64,000 nucleotides of DNA, from positions 22,765,308 to 22,829,307 of the forward strand of contig NC_063054.1 in the NCBI RefSeq assembly GCF_018812025.1, given 5' to 3'. Made by a program: the position numbers and the translations under genes. This DNA comes from Megalobrama amblycephala. Taxonomy: Eukaryota; Chordata; Actinopteri; Cypriniformes; Xenocyprididae. Position 1 is the first letter of the stretch, and the number at the start of each line of letters is the position of its first letter. Below the pieces are notes generated by a model. It saw nothing but the letters and a program-made list of their open reading frames with translations, was not told the origin of the DNA and ran no database searches. Of this stretch, positions 25,550-36,321 are shown in pieces.

Positions 25550-27855
25550 CTTGAAGGGTTAAAGGAGAGAACCACAGATGAGGAAAGCAAGGGCAGCCCA
25601 CACTGATCCCGAATCCCCGATGAGGAGAAGAGGGCCTTGGACGCACTACAAAGACTCAGCATCCAAGGCCATCCTTAGTGTCTCCAGCCTCCTTCTTGAA
25701 ATACGTTTGGTGGAAGAAGAGAGAAACATATCAAAACCACACAGAAGACAGATTGAGTGGGAGAGAAATAGAACAATGATGCTTTAGAAGGTTTAGAAGA
25801 TGCTTTTTAAAAGCATCTGTGAAGAACAGAAAGGATGGGAAATGTTTCAGAGGGCTGAGAGGGAAAGTTGAATTAGCATTCTGCCATCTTTAATCGGCGA
25901 GGAAGCCGTTGAGGTTATGCGGGTGAAATTAAAAGCAGAGCCTACATTCCTGTTTGAAGGTCTTAGAAGGCAAGCTCATACAGCTGAAAGAGTCAAAACT
26001 CAAGATCCGCAAGTTAAAAGCAAGCTTTTATTTTCTTTATAGCTCTTTTCTTTTAAGAAACTAGACACTTTAAAGCAGAAGTCTGCATGTTGCAGCTCTA
26101 TTTCATAGGTTTGACAGCTGTTTATTATCCAACACCTTTGAGTACATTACGAAATCCTACTAGACCGGCACCGAAACAACTCAGACCTGTGAGACTCATA
26201 TTAGGATCACCCATCCCACAGCAATAAGGCTGCACTGTTGAATTATGGGCCTACAGGGCTTGCTAATTTTTTTGGGGGGGTTGTGTTATATGTGGTCGGG
26301 ACCGCGGTCTTCTGACATTTTGGGTCGCATGTGGGTGTTTTGGAAAGGCCCAGTGGCCATGAGCCATGTGTGGTTAAGCCTGGGCTTGTGGAAAAGCTGA
26401 ATCAGAAAGAAGAGGGGAAGAAAGCTCTCCGCTGATGGATTCGAAAAGCCGCTGTTATTGCACGCTAGCCTGCAGATTTCCACGTAAAACAATGGCTATC
26501 ATTAAGAGGTCACACACAGCTGTAAATAAAACAAGAAGAAAGTGGAGTGGATGAACCGAAAGATGTTTGCTTGCTGCTGGAGTCCATTAGTCTTATAAAA
26601 AATGGAGACTTGCATTGTGGGTCAGTGCTGGAGTCTGAAAGACAATGGAAGATTAGAAATATTCTGTACAAATACACTCAAGTCCCAGCACGCAATCCTG
26701 CGGCCAGTAAAACCTCATTGAACCCTACAGAACTGAACAGTTGCTATGGCACAGACAGTTGACGTCATCTCAGATTGGCAGACGTTGTTTTATAATCATA
26801 TTGGGTACAAATTGCACAAATAACACAAAGTGTATGATTCAGCATCACTACCTGAGGAGAGAAAAATTTAATACTTTCTGGACAACGGATCAAATTGTTC
26901 CACCCAAAAATGACAGATTTGGATTCAGCTCATTCAGCTCAGCACATTTTGAGAGTCCAATCAAATCCAGGCAATTTTCAGTCTTTTCACAGTCTTTTGA
27001 TCATTATGAGCGATCAGACAGATTCATGGGAACAGGCAACTTTTTGCTAAATGACGAGCCTACTTTAGCGACGGAGGATCAGAACAATAATAGAGCGTTT
27101 GCAGCGGTAAAGCGATTAAGCAACTGGAAGTTAGTTTCTGTGCTGTTGATTGCTAATAGACATTTCTATGCAAGTCAGATCACTGTCTGCAAAAGAGAAG
27201 TCTAAAACTCAAATTTACATAAAGCATTTGGCAACATTTGATATCTGATCATTTTAATTACATAAATGGTGTCCAAATAACACAAAAATGATCATTAAAA
27301 TGCCTTTAATTCTTAACATAATGCTACTTTATAAAAAATATCTGATATTAAAATCTATACTGTTTATACTGTTTTGTATAAATTAATAAAAAACAAAATC
27401 AATCGCATACAAATGAGTTTAGGCATAACAACATTATAAGCTATAAAAAAAAAAAGGATATTCATTTTGAGAAATACACATGAACAATTAATTATACAAT
27501 ATCAGCCGATACTGATAAATTGAAACAACAGCAACACCTATAATATCTGCTGATAATTGATATGGTACCATCATCAAGCATCCCAATAAATAACACATTT
27601 ATGTTAAGTTCATAAAACAAAATTTATGTCCCAAGACAACTGGTTACATTTTATTTTATGGTGTCCTTGTTAAAGTGTAATTGTACATTTAAGTACTATT
27701 AAATAACAAAATATACTTGTGTTATTACTATAGTAAGTACATGTAATGTGTAACATGTGACATATACACTGTAAAATAAAAGTGTTACCAAACAACTCAT
27801 ACCATATAGACAACAATTACTGAACACGTTTGATAAGTTACTTGAACAAGACGAT
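25550..27855. other. Unique DNA; no gene supported
   Basis: This is a long non-repetitive stretch. The 154-codon plus-strand frame at 26741-27205 has an average composition and no recognisable domain, signal peptide or splice pair. No transposon termini were seen. Confidence 0.35.
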
Positions 27856-28608
27856 GGGCCCTATTTTAACGATCTAAGTGCATGGTCTAAAGCGCACGAC
27901 ACATGTGCATTTAGGGCGTGTCCGAATCCACTTTTGCTTGTTTCGGGACGGAAAAAAGGTTGGCGTGCCCGGCGCATGGTCTAAAAGGGTTGTGCCTATT
28001 CTCTTAATGAGTCATGGGTGTGTTTTGGGTGTAACGTGCAATAAATCAATCAGAATCTCATCTCCCATTCCCTTTAAAAGCCAGTTGCACTCAGGCCATG
28101 GTGGATTCGCTATTTACATGGTGGAATTTGCAAGCAGAAAAACTCAACACTTCTCTAGTGAGGAAATGGACCTTCTACGGAACAAGCCAGCTTCCACCAA
28201 AGCATTTTTATCTTTATTCACACAATAATAATCTTTTACATTGTAATCCTTTTATTTTTAATATTTGGCATGCTATTTAATATGCGGAGTGTACGCACAT
28301 AGTGCAGCCGCATATAGGCACATATTACTCTTTAAATAACAAAACAAATATCGCGGCATTGACTTTAGACCAGGTTTCATTTGGTCAATGGCGCAGTCTA
28401 TTTCAGTTGCCTCAAAATAGTAATGCGCCTGAACACACTTTGTTTTCAGACCAGCACGCACATGGGCGCACAAATGGGCGCAAATGCATTTGCTATTTAA
28501 ACAACGTGGCTCAGGACGTGAAAATGAGAACTGTGTCGGGCTGAAACTAGCAAAAAAACACTTGCGTCGCACCTGGCGCCGCATTGCGCTGGGTGTATGA
28601 TAGGGCCC
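27856..28608. mobile_element. TIR element with GGGCCCTAT ends
   Basis: The left end GGGCCCTATTTTAACGATC (27856) and the right end GTGTATGATAGGGCCC (to 28608) are inverted over their outer bases (GGGCCCTAT against ATAGGGCCC, then weaker). The interior is GC- and CpG-rich (27890-27990, 28360-28590) unlike its flanks. Two overlapping frames (27878-28228 plus, 28273-28584 minus) have no transposase motifs. Superfamily undetermined. Confidence 0.7.
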
Positions 28609-29476
28609 TAAGACTTGAGGAAGTGAAAGTAGACTTAAAAGACTTGACTCAAACTCCTCTACGGGGACTTGTGAACATGTCTTGTCTACAGTCTCACTGA
28701 GCAGTCGCTAATCATTTGCTGCAGATTGCTGTCAATATGTAAGCCATTTAAGATTATTGAAAATCACTTGACAATCACCTCCATTGTGCTTTCTACCATT
28801 CATCTTTTTCTAGACATTTAATAAAACAATCACTGAACTGTACTGCACTGCATATATTATGCCACCATTTCTCAACCCAAAATTCATTGGCCAAGAATGT
28901 TGACTAAATTCAGTACATTGATCCACTTTCAAGTCAACTGTGACCTGTGCTCTTTTGGTAATGGATCTCTGCAGTTTTAATTGAATAAACTGGATAATGA
29001 CAAGTTGCTGGAGTTCAAACTCAGAAAGATCACAAACTTTATATGGCTTTGTTTAAGGGCTGTATAAACATATTTTTAGAGTAATGCAAATCAGACTTGC
29101 ACAATGTGATTTATACTGTGACTTGCCTGTGCAAGATAAATGCTTTGACTTGGAAATTTTTAAACATTTGGAAAGATTATGAAAGCATTCCAGGTGGGCC
29201 TGTATGATTTGTCCTTTGACAGTAACTAGCTGAACTAAAAGCACAGGAAAATTCCTGCTTTGCTAAGCTCTGGTAGAAAATGAAAGCAAACAGATGGAGT
29301 AGATGTAAACTCAAAGATGTGGACTCTACACAATGACCTAAGACTCTAGCCTGCTTTGTATTCACCTCATAAAGCACTCTACAAAAATTTAGAGCTGAAG
29401 TCATATACTTGCTTAACAAATGTATTATTTTATTATTAAGTTTATTTTTTGTAGTGTATAATGTTTTGCGAATATA
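28609..29476. other. Unique AT-rich DNA, no gene seen
   Basis: Nothing beyond short frames without features. It ends at the TA target of MITE copy B. Confidence 0.45.
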
Positions 29477-30394
29477 CAGTACAGTCCAAAAGTTTGGAAC
29501 CACTAAGATTTTTAATGTTTTTAAAAGAAGTTTCGTCTGCTCACCAAGGCTACATTTATTTAATTAAAAATACAGTAAAAAAAACAGTAATATTGTGAAA
29601 TATTATTACAATTTTAAATAACTGTTTTCTATTTGAATATATTTCACAAAGTAATTTAAAGCTGAATTTTCAGCATCATTACTCCAGTCTTCAGTGTCAC
29701 ATGATCCTTCAGAAATCATTCTAATATGCTGATCTGCTGCTCAAGAAACATTTAATGTGTACAATTGTACAAAATATTTGTGTACAATATTTTTTTTCAG
29801 GATTATTTGATGAATAGAAAGTTCAAAAGAACAGTGTTTATCTGAAATCTAATCTTTTGTAACATTATAAATGTCTTTACTGCCACTTTTGATTGATTTA
29901 ATGCATCCTTGCTGAATAAAAGTATTCATTTCTTTAATTTCTTTTCAAAAAATAAAAATAAAACTTCTTACTGACCCCAAACTTTTGAACGGTAGTGTAT
30001 AATGCTACAGAAGCTTTGTATTTCAGATAAATGCTGTTCTTTTGAACTTTCTATTCATCAAGGAATCCTGAAAAAAAAGTACACAACTGTTTTCAACATT
30101 GAAAATAATCATAAATGTTTATTGAGCAGCAAATCAGCATATTAGAATGATTTCTGAAGGATCATGTGACACTGAAGACTGGAGTAACGATGCTGAAAAT
30201 TCAGCTTTGCATCACAGGAATAAATTACTTTGTCAAATATATTCAAATAGTACACAGTTATTTTAAATTGTAATAATATTTCACAATATTACTGTTTTTT
30301 ACTGTATTTTTAATTAAATAAATGTAGCCTTGGTGAGCAGACGAAACTTCTTTTAAAAACATTAAAAATCTTAGTGGTTCCAAACTTTTGGACT

Positions 30395-30400
<6 letters not shown>
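29477..30400. mobile_element. TA-flanked palindromic MITE, copy B
   Basis: Starts CAGTACAGTCC after TA (29475-29476) and ends GGACTGTACT before TA. The arms are long and inverted. The core motif is in the opposite orientation to copies A and C, so the element is inserted in reverse. The left arm lacks about 15 bp (TATTCCTGTGATGCA) that the other arms keep. The right flank is a (TA)n tract. No coding capacity. Confidence 0.93.

Positions 30401-30443
<43 letters not shown>
30401..30443. repeat. (TA)n microsatellite
   Basis: TA run directly abutting MITE copy B, probably the insertion target. Confidence 0.95.
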
Positions 30444-30447
<4 letters not shown>

Positions 30448-31085
30448 GTATTCAGACACCTTGAACATTTCATTCATTATTACAGTTTAATGGTAATAAA
30501 ACATGACAAAATCTCAGAGTTAAACTGTGTCAGAAAAAAAATCTGTGTGATGAGTTGGGCAATCTTAATTTTGTCAGATAACACTTAAGTAAAACATAGC
30601 AACATGTCCTCCAACATATTTCGGGTTTCGTGTAGCTCAATTGGCAGAGCATTTCAATATACTATATGCAATCACGTGATCATACGATCGTGGGTTCGAC
30701 CCCAGGGAACGCATGTGTTCATAAAGTGTATATGCACAATAAATCACTAAGGGTAGGTTTAGGGATGGGTGGATGTAGTCGTTAATAAAAAAGAGCTTTG
30801 CTAAATGGAAATAGGACAAATGGCGGGTAAGGGACCATGTAAAAAGTCCACACATTGCATTTAAATGAACACACATTTTGATTGGTAAAGACAGTCATGC
30901 GTCATTTCATGACGACAGACGTAACACGACACTGTCATTATTTTTACGCCAGCTAGAGTGTGCATGACTTTAAAACATAAATATAGGTTGTAACAAGGTG
31001 CTTGAAAAAACGACCTATAGGGTAATTTTTTTTAGAGTAGAAAAGTCTCAAACATAGGTCAAAGTGTCTGAATAATTTTTAATCA
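30444..31085. mobile_element. Composite repeat with inverted ends, holding a SINE
   Basis: The left end contains ATTCAGACACCTTG (about 30451) and the right end contains CAAAGTGTCTGAAT (about 31061-31074), inverted with one mismatch. The flanks are TA-rich. A tRNA-derived SINE head sits inside at about 30625. I read this as an old TIR element that received a SINE, though the left and right ends could belong to different elements. Confidence 0.55.
30625..30740 (+). repeat. tRNA-derived SINE head
   Basis: An A-box-like TAGCTCAATTGG (30633-30644) and a B box GGTTCGACCCC (30693-30703) lie in the correct order and orientation. The A-to-B distance is 60 nt, longer than in an unmodified tRNA, because of extra AT-rich sequence between them. 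The downstream unit CCAGGGAACGCATGTG is of the kind that follows the tRNA part in fish SINEs. No cloverleaf of a functional tRNA could be folded. A 3' tail related to a LINE was not identified here. Confidence 0.75.
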
Positions 31086-32868
31086 TAACACACATGCTGA
31101 GTTGGACATAGAATATAAAAGAAATGTAATGAAATTGGGATTTACATGATAAAAAAAAAAAGATACTGTGTCCCATTCATGCTGTAAGGGAACATCATTA
31201 TCCAGGATGTGATATTGCCCCTATATTTTCACACACTGCAAATGCAGATTTTTCCATTAATATTTAGCAATATCCATTCATTCACCTAACATGGAGCTTG
31301 CCGTTTCTGTACTATTATTATGAATTCTGTGTTAGATTAAACTAGTGTTTCCAGTAATTACATTTCTCCAAATATGGGTCTCAGGCATCGTCTGAATGAG
31401 TGGGTAAATTCATGAACAGTCAGAGCGGCTGCAGGTATGTGTTTATTTACTTTCTCTGATGTTACATGACCTCAGCTTCCTATTGTTTAAATTTGAAGAG
31501 ATTATTTATTTAAGTAGGAAGGCCAACTGCTTCATTTCATGGCCTTCACACAATGTGGAGTGACTGATGTAAATTGCAGAGTTTACCGAAGGACAGACTT
31601 TACATACTGGTGGAGGTGCTTGTGTGTCCAGATTTCTGGCCTGATGTATATTCATGAAAAGTGAGGGAATTTGTTGGTTTGAGATAAGCACATGCCAGAC
31701 TGATCTATTCACGAATTACAAACCGTAACAGTCATTTCACGGACAAATTCAACATGCTTTACACAAAACCCAGACACAATTTTTTACCCAAGTACTTATC
31801 TCTAAAAACTGTCCCAAAAGCTCACAGCTAAAATATGTCGACCCATTTGACTAAACTGGTGACAGTCCACAAAGCAGAGACTGGGAAACCAATGTAAACA
31901 TTTTCGTCCCGTTACTGAATCAGTCAAGTTATTTCACAGGGCACTTAGGGTTTGGAGGACCCTTGTGACATGTGAAAGAAGAAACAAATAGTACAGTAGC
32001 TCAAAATAAAACTTACAGCCACCCTATTTCTCTCACTTTTTTCCCCTTTTTTAAAAAAAAAAAAAAAAAAACTTTTCTTTTAAACTAATTTATTTCACAT
32101 TTATAGTAAGTTATTTTCAAAGTACATTATTCCCATTACTATTTTGGTTTGTGTTAAGGATTGAATTGCGCTCTGGCATTAATGGTTTATTTTAAAACCA
32201 CATAATAATGTGCCCAACAGCTTTATAAAAAGAACAGGAATGTTTCTTTTATTATGCTAGAGCAGCACAAAGGTCTGCTGAGATAGTTGCATGAGATTTT
32301 GAATATACACTGAGAGAACCAGAGCCAAAATCACATCCACTTCTTGTTAAAATGAGTAGAAACTGTGATTTTACACATGAACATGAATCTGTAACCTGTG
32401 CCTGTTTTCTTATCTTCAAAAAGACACATTACTTTCACTCTTTTGTGTTCAGAATTGCTTTTTCCACAAAAGAGGTAGCTTATCCCACCTATTAATTCCT
32501 TATTAAACCTCAGCAATTTCTGGGAGAAAGCACCACGCATCCAAATTGACTTCAAGCCAAGAAAACATACAATGGTTCTTAGTAGGCTACCCTAATGAAC
32601 ACAACACAGAGAATTTGCATTTAAGCCAAAATACTTGGTGAGAAAATGATTAACAATAATAATTGTAGTTACTCGGTTTAGTGTATTACATACTTTGTCA
32701 CAGACTACATTAGTGCCCTTTTTGTAATTAATTAATATTAAGTCTTTCAAATATAATTATGTTGTGATACAACAGTTATTGTTGTTGCTATTTTGATTAA
32801 ATATATTAATGGGACAATTAATGAAGAGTAACAGAGTGTTTCCTCTATTACACCTTCCTGGTTTTATA
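31086..32868. other. Unique AT-rich DNA, no gene seen
   Basis: An A run lies at about 32053-32070. Several short frames have no features. The region ends at the left terminus of the next Tc1 element. Confidence 0.45.
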
Positions 32869-32870
32869 TA

Positions 32871-34060
32871 CACTGATCAGGCATAACTTTATTCTCTTCA
32901 CCTGTCAGTGGTCATAAACACTGATTATCTCTTCATCACGGCACCTGTTAGTGGATATTTTAGGCAGTAAGTGAACATTTTGTCCTTAAAATTTATGTGT
33001 TAGAAGCAGGAAAAATGGGCAAGCGTAAAGATTTGAGCGAATTTGACAAGGGCAAAATTGTGATGGCTAGACGACTGGGTCAGAGCATCTCCAAAACTGC
33101 AGCTCTTGTGGGGTGTTCCTGGTCTGCAGTGGTCAGTATCTATCAAAAGTGGTCCAAGGAAGGAACAGTGGGGAACCGGCGACAGGGTCAAGGGCGGCCA
33201 AGGCTCACTGATGCATGTGGGCAGTGAAGGCTGGCCCATGTGGTTCGCTTCAACAGACGAGCTACTGTAGCTCAAATTGCTCAAGAAGTTAATGCTGGTT
33301 CTGATAGAACGGTGTCAGAATACACAGTGCGTCGCAGTTTGTTGCTGAATAGCCGCAGACCAGTCAGGGAGCCCATGCTGACCCCTGTCCAACGCCAAAA
33401 GCACCAACAGTGGGCACGTGAGCATCAGAACTGGACCACGGAGCGATGGAAGAAGGTGGCCTGGTCTGATGAATCACATTTTCTTTTACATCACGTGGAT
33501 GTCGGCACTTATCTGGAGAACACATGGCACCAGGATGCACTATGGGAAAAAGGCAAGCCGGTGGAGGCAGTGTGATGATTTTGTTCTGCTGGGAAACCTT
33601 GGGTCCTGCCATCCATGTGGATGTTACTTTGACACGTACCACCTACCTAAGCATTGTTGCAGACCATGTACACCCTTTCATGGAAACGGTATTCCCTGAT
33701 GGCTGTGGCCTCTTTCAGCAGGATAATGCTCCCTGCTACAAAGCAAAAATGGTTCAGGAATGGTTTGAGAAGCACAACAATGAGTTTGAGGTGTTGACTT
33801 AGCCTCCATGTTCCCCAGATCACAATCCAATTGAGCATCTGTGGGATGTGCTGAACAAATAAGTCCGATCCATGAAGGCCTCACCTCGCAACTTACAGGA
33901 CTTAAAGGATCTGCTGCTAACATCTTGGTGCCAGAAACCACAGCACACCTTCAGGGGTCTAGTGGAGTCCATGCCTTGACGGGTCAGGGCTGTTTTGGCA
34001 GCAAAACGGTGACCAACACAATATTAGGAAAGTGGTCATAATGTTATGCCTGATCAGTGT
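32871..34060 (+). mobile_element. Tc1-family transposon with both termini
   Basis: CACTGATCAGGCATAAC (32871) and GTTATGCCTGATCAGTG (34044-34060) are perfect inverted termini, each bordered by TATA, giving the TA target duplication expected for Tc1/mariner. The length of 1.19 kb is somewhat below the usual because of internal deletion in the transposase. It is a separate lineage from the Tc1 at 9495-10878. Confidence 0.95.
33015..34027 (+). pseudogene. Tc1 transposase with stops and a frameshift
   Basis: The ATG at 33015 opens with [20 protein letters not shown] and a clear helix-turn-helix ([20 protein letters not shown]). An in-frame TGA at 33225, in the usual place of an Arg codon, is followed in the same frame by the second DNA-binding part and AWSDESHF, the first catalytic Asp. 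Around 33500-33530 a deletion and frameshift occur. The reading continues in another frame through GPAIHVDVTLTRTTYLS, FQQDNAPCYKAK (second Asp) and EVLT, a stop at 33800, then SPDHNPIEHLWDVL (catalytic Glu) and two or three more stops before 34027. All three catalytic residues survive, but the gene is dead. Confidence 0.93.
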
Positions 34061-34061
34061 A

Positions 34062-34080
34062 TATACACTGATCAGGCATA
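34062..34080. repeat. Orphan Tc1 terminus
   Basis: TATACACTGATCAGGCATA repeats the left end of the Tc1 element directly after its right end, sharing the TATA junction. No second element body follows. Confidence 0.9.
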
Positions 34081-34090
34081 CTTAGTTTTT

Positions 34091-34202
34091 TCAACCCAAA
34101 ATTAGGTCAAATATGACAAACCTAACCAGTGGGTTAACATTTTTATTAGAAAATTAAACCATTGTTTGGTTTTGTTCATTTTTGACCCTAATTTGGGTTT
34201 GA
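34091..34202. mobile_element. Tiny MITE, about 112 bp
   Basis: TCAACCCAAAATTAGGTCAAA at the left is inverted as TTTGACCCTAATTTGGGTTTGA at the right, with two or three differences. The whole element is hardly longer than its termini. No coding capacity. Confidence 0.75.
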
Positions 34203-36224
34203 ATTTATATGTATATTACAAATTCTGTTTAAAATAATAGATCATCAAAATATATCATACATAAACAATACTTTCTAAAGTCTGGTTCACCAAGGGAAAA
34301 ATATACTTAGGTCAGGTATAGTGGCAGTACTTTAGAAGACACTATTCATATTCTGCTGCATAGTGCTTTAGAAAGCAAATCTCTCCCTTGACACATTCAC
34401 ACAAGTCACAATACACACTGCATTTGACAGTTAATAATCTAGCATTTCGAGTTGGTGTCAAAATACCTGCTCAGTATACAGAGCACAATGCTGAGTAAAG
34501 CCTATGCTATTACGAACCAATCGGATTGCAAGAACTCTTCATTAAACCGCATTCTGCCCCGCCATTGTGTAATGACATATCGATGAGTGTATTCAGTGCA
34601 TGGCGGATCCGTCACTAAACGCTTCTCTTGGTCTCTATTCTAGCCTTCTAGCAAAGATTCTGAACTGTCACTTCATCCAGTGCAACAATCCACTACTACC
34701 AGTGCATTAAAAGACAGTGGCAGGGCATCCAATAATAGTCATTATCATAAGGATGAAGTCCAGATTAATATTTGATGGTTTATAAATGGATCAACAACTT
34801 TTCATTCCACCAACTTTCATCTGATTTGGAAATGTATCTAAATTATTAATTTTGGTCCTTGAGTATTTTTTTTTTTAGATAAAAAGACACTAAGGAAATG
34901 AAAGAAGTACTTTGTCTCAAAGCACTTTGCCAGACTGTAAACTTTGCATCAGTAAAACCTAAATCCACTTAAATTGAAGTTTTAAATGAAGTCAGTCCAG
35001 CCTAATTCTTTGAAATAATTAAAAAGAGACTGAGATAAGAACGGTGAGAGCAGAGAAACACGGACAGCCTCACTTGAGTTCTGTCTCAGTCTGAAAGGCA
35101 AAAGGTTATAAATGACATGTTCACTCCTAGACAGACTGATGCCTTCAGTGCCAGTGTTTATATGGAACCAATATAATTTGACTTCTAGTTATCATCACTG
35201 CAAAGGCACAGCTTCATTGTCGCAGTCTCCAAATATGTCTGCCAGTTCAGAAATGCCATCTCCTGTGTCCAAAGGAACAGTGTTCATTAATTCACCTGAC
35301 AGAAGCGCCTGTGCTAGCCTTCACTAACCTGTCTATTATCACGTTTTGGGCATGGGGTTCAAAACAACACTAATGGCCTGTGGGATACTGCTGAGAGATG
35401 TGGGTTGTAGGTATCACTTACACACAAACACACTCCACTGTCCTTCAGACTTCTGCATGCTTTGCCGATTGAAATGCTGCCATGATAGCACCCCTGGGGG
35501 CCACCCTGGGGTCAAGAGAGGTCATGTTAGGGCCTTTGAAGGAAAGCCTGTTCAGTCAACAAATCAGGATCCCAAAACATACCTCACACAATGATGTCAG
35601 CATGAGCTTCCTGCGCTGAGAGGGTCAAAAGCAGTATTGGGTCATAAGTGGGCCGGTACTCACTGGTACAGAATAACAGTAATTCTGTGTTATTTCGCTC
35701 AGAATACTGGGAATTATTCTTGTGTACTCTCAGACAAAGACTGCTAGTTTCAGAAGTCAAAGTTTTGATCAGTATTACATTTAGTGCATATTTAGTGCAA
35801 CTTTTTATTTAGATATAAAGGGCAAATGACTTTGTGACTGACATGTTAAACCACCAATTACATTTAAAGGCGGGTAATAAATCAGACATCAAAAGTGATA
35901 GTATGAGAAATATGCTAGGATAAAATTGAATATATTTACAAAATTGTTTGTCAAACGGACCACCATTTCCTATATGCTTATATAAATTAAATGTATACAT
36001 AATTGATTATTTATGCATTATGCATTCTAAATTAGTTCAGAACAATTTAAATTGTCAATCCAAATTTTGAAAAAAAAAAAAAAAAAAGAAGCTTGAAGTT
36101 TTGAAAAATTTAAAGAAAATTATTTAATAATATTAATATTATTTTATTATTATAACTTAATTTTTAGTTGAATGGGGCCCATCAACTGTTTGTTTACAGA
36201 CATTATTCAAAATATATTATTTTG
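34203..36224. other. Unique DNA; no gene supported
   Basis: The segment 34500-34700 has some CpGs and could be an old repeat. Frames at 35112-35327 and 35346-35594 are open but featureless. An A run lies at about 36070-36086. Confidence 0.35.
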
Positions 36225-36321
36225 TGTTCAGCAGAAGAAAGAAATTTATACAGGTTTGGAACAATTTGAGGGTGAGTAAATAATGAAAGAATTTTCATTT
36301 TTGCGTGAACTATCCCTTTAA
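36225..36321. mobile_element. Right end of a TTAA-type MITE
   Basis: The sequence from AGGGTGAGTAAATAATG to GTGAACTATCCCT then TTAA (36318-36321) matches the right arm of the TTAA-type palindromes at 40101-40723 and 16640-17321. The left part is absent or diverged. Confidence 0.75.

Noticed and set aside
26741..27205. 154-codon plus-strand frame as a host exon
   Set aside because: No splice acceptor/donor pair, no recognisable domain, composition like flanking DNA.
30625..30720. Possible functional tRNA gene
   Set aside because: A and B boxes are too far apart and the cloverleaf does not fold; it fits a tRNA-derived SINE head.
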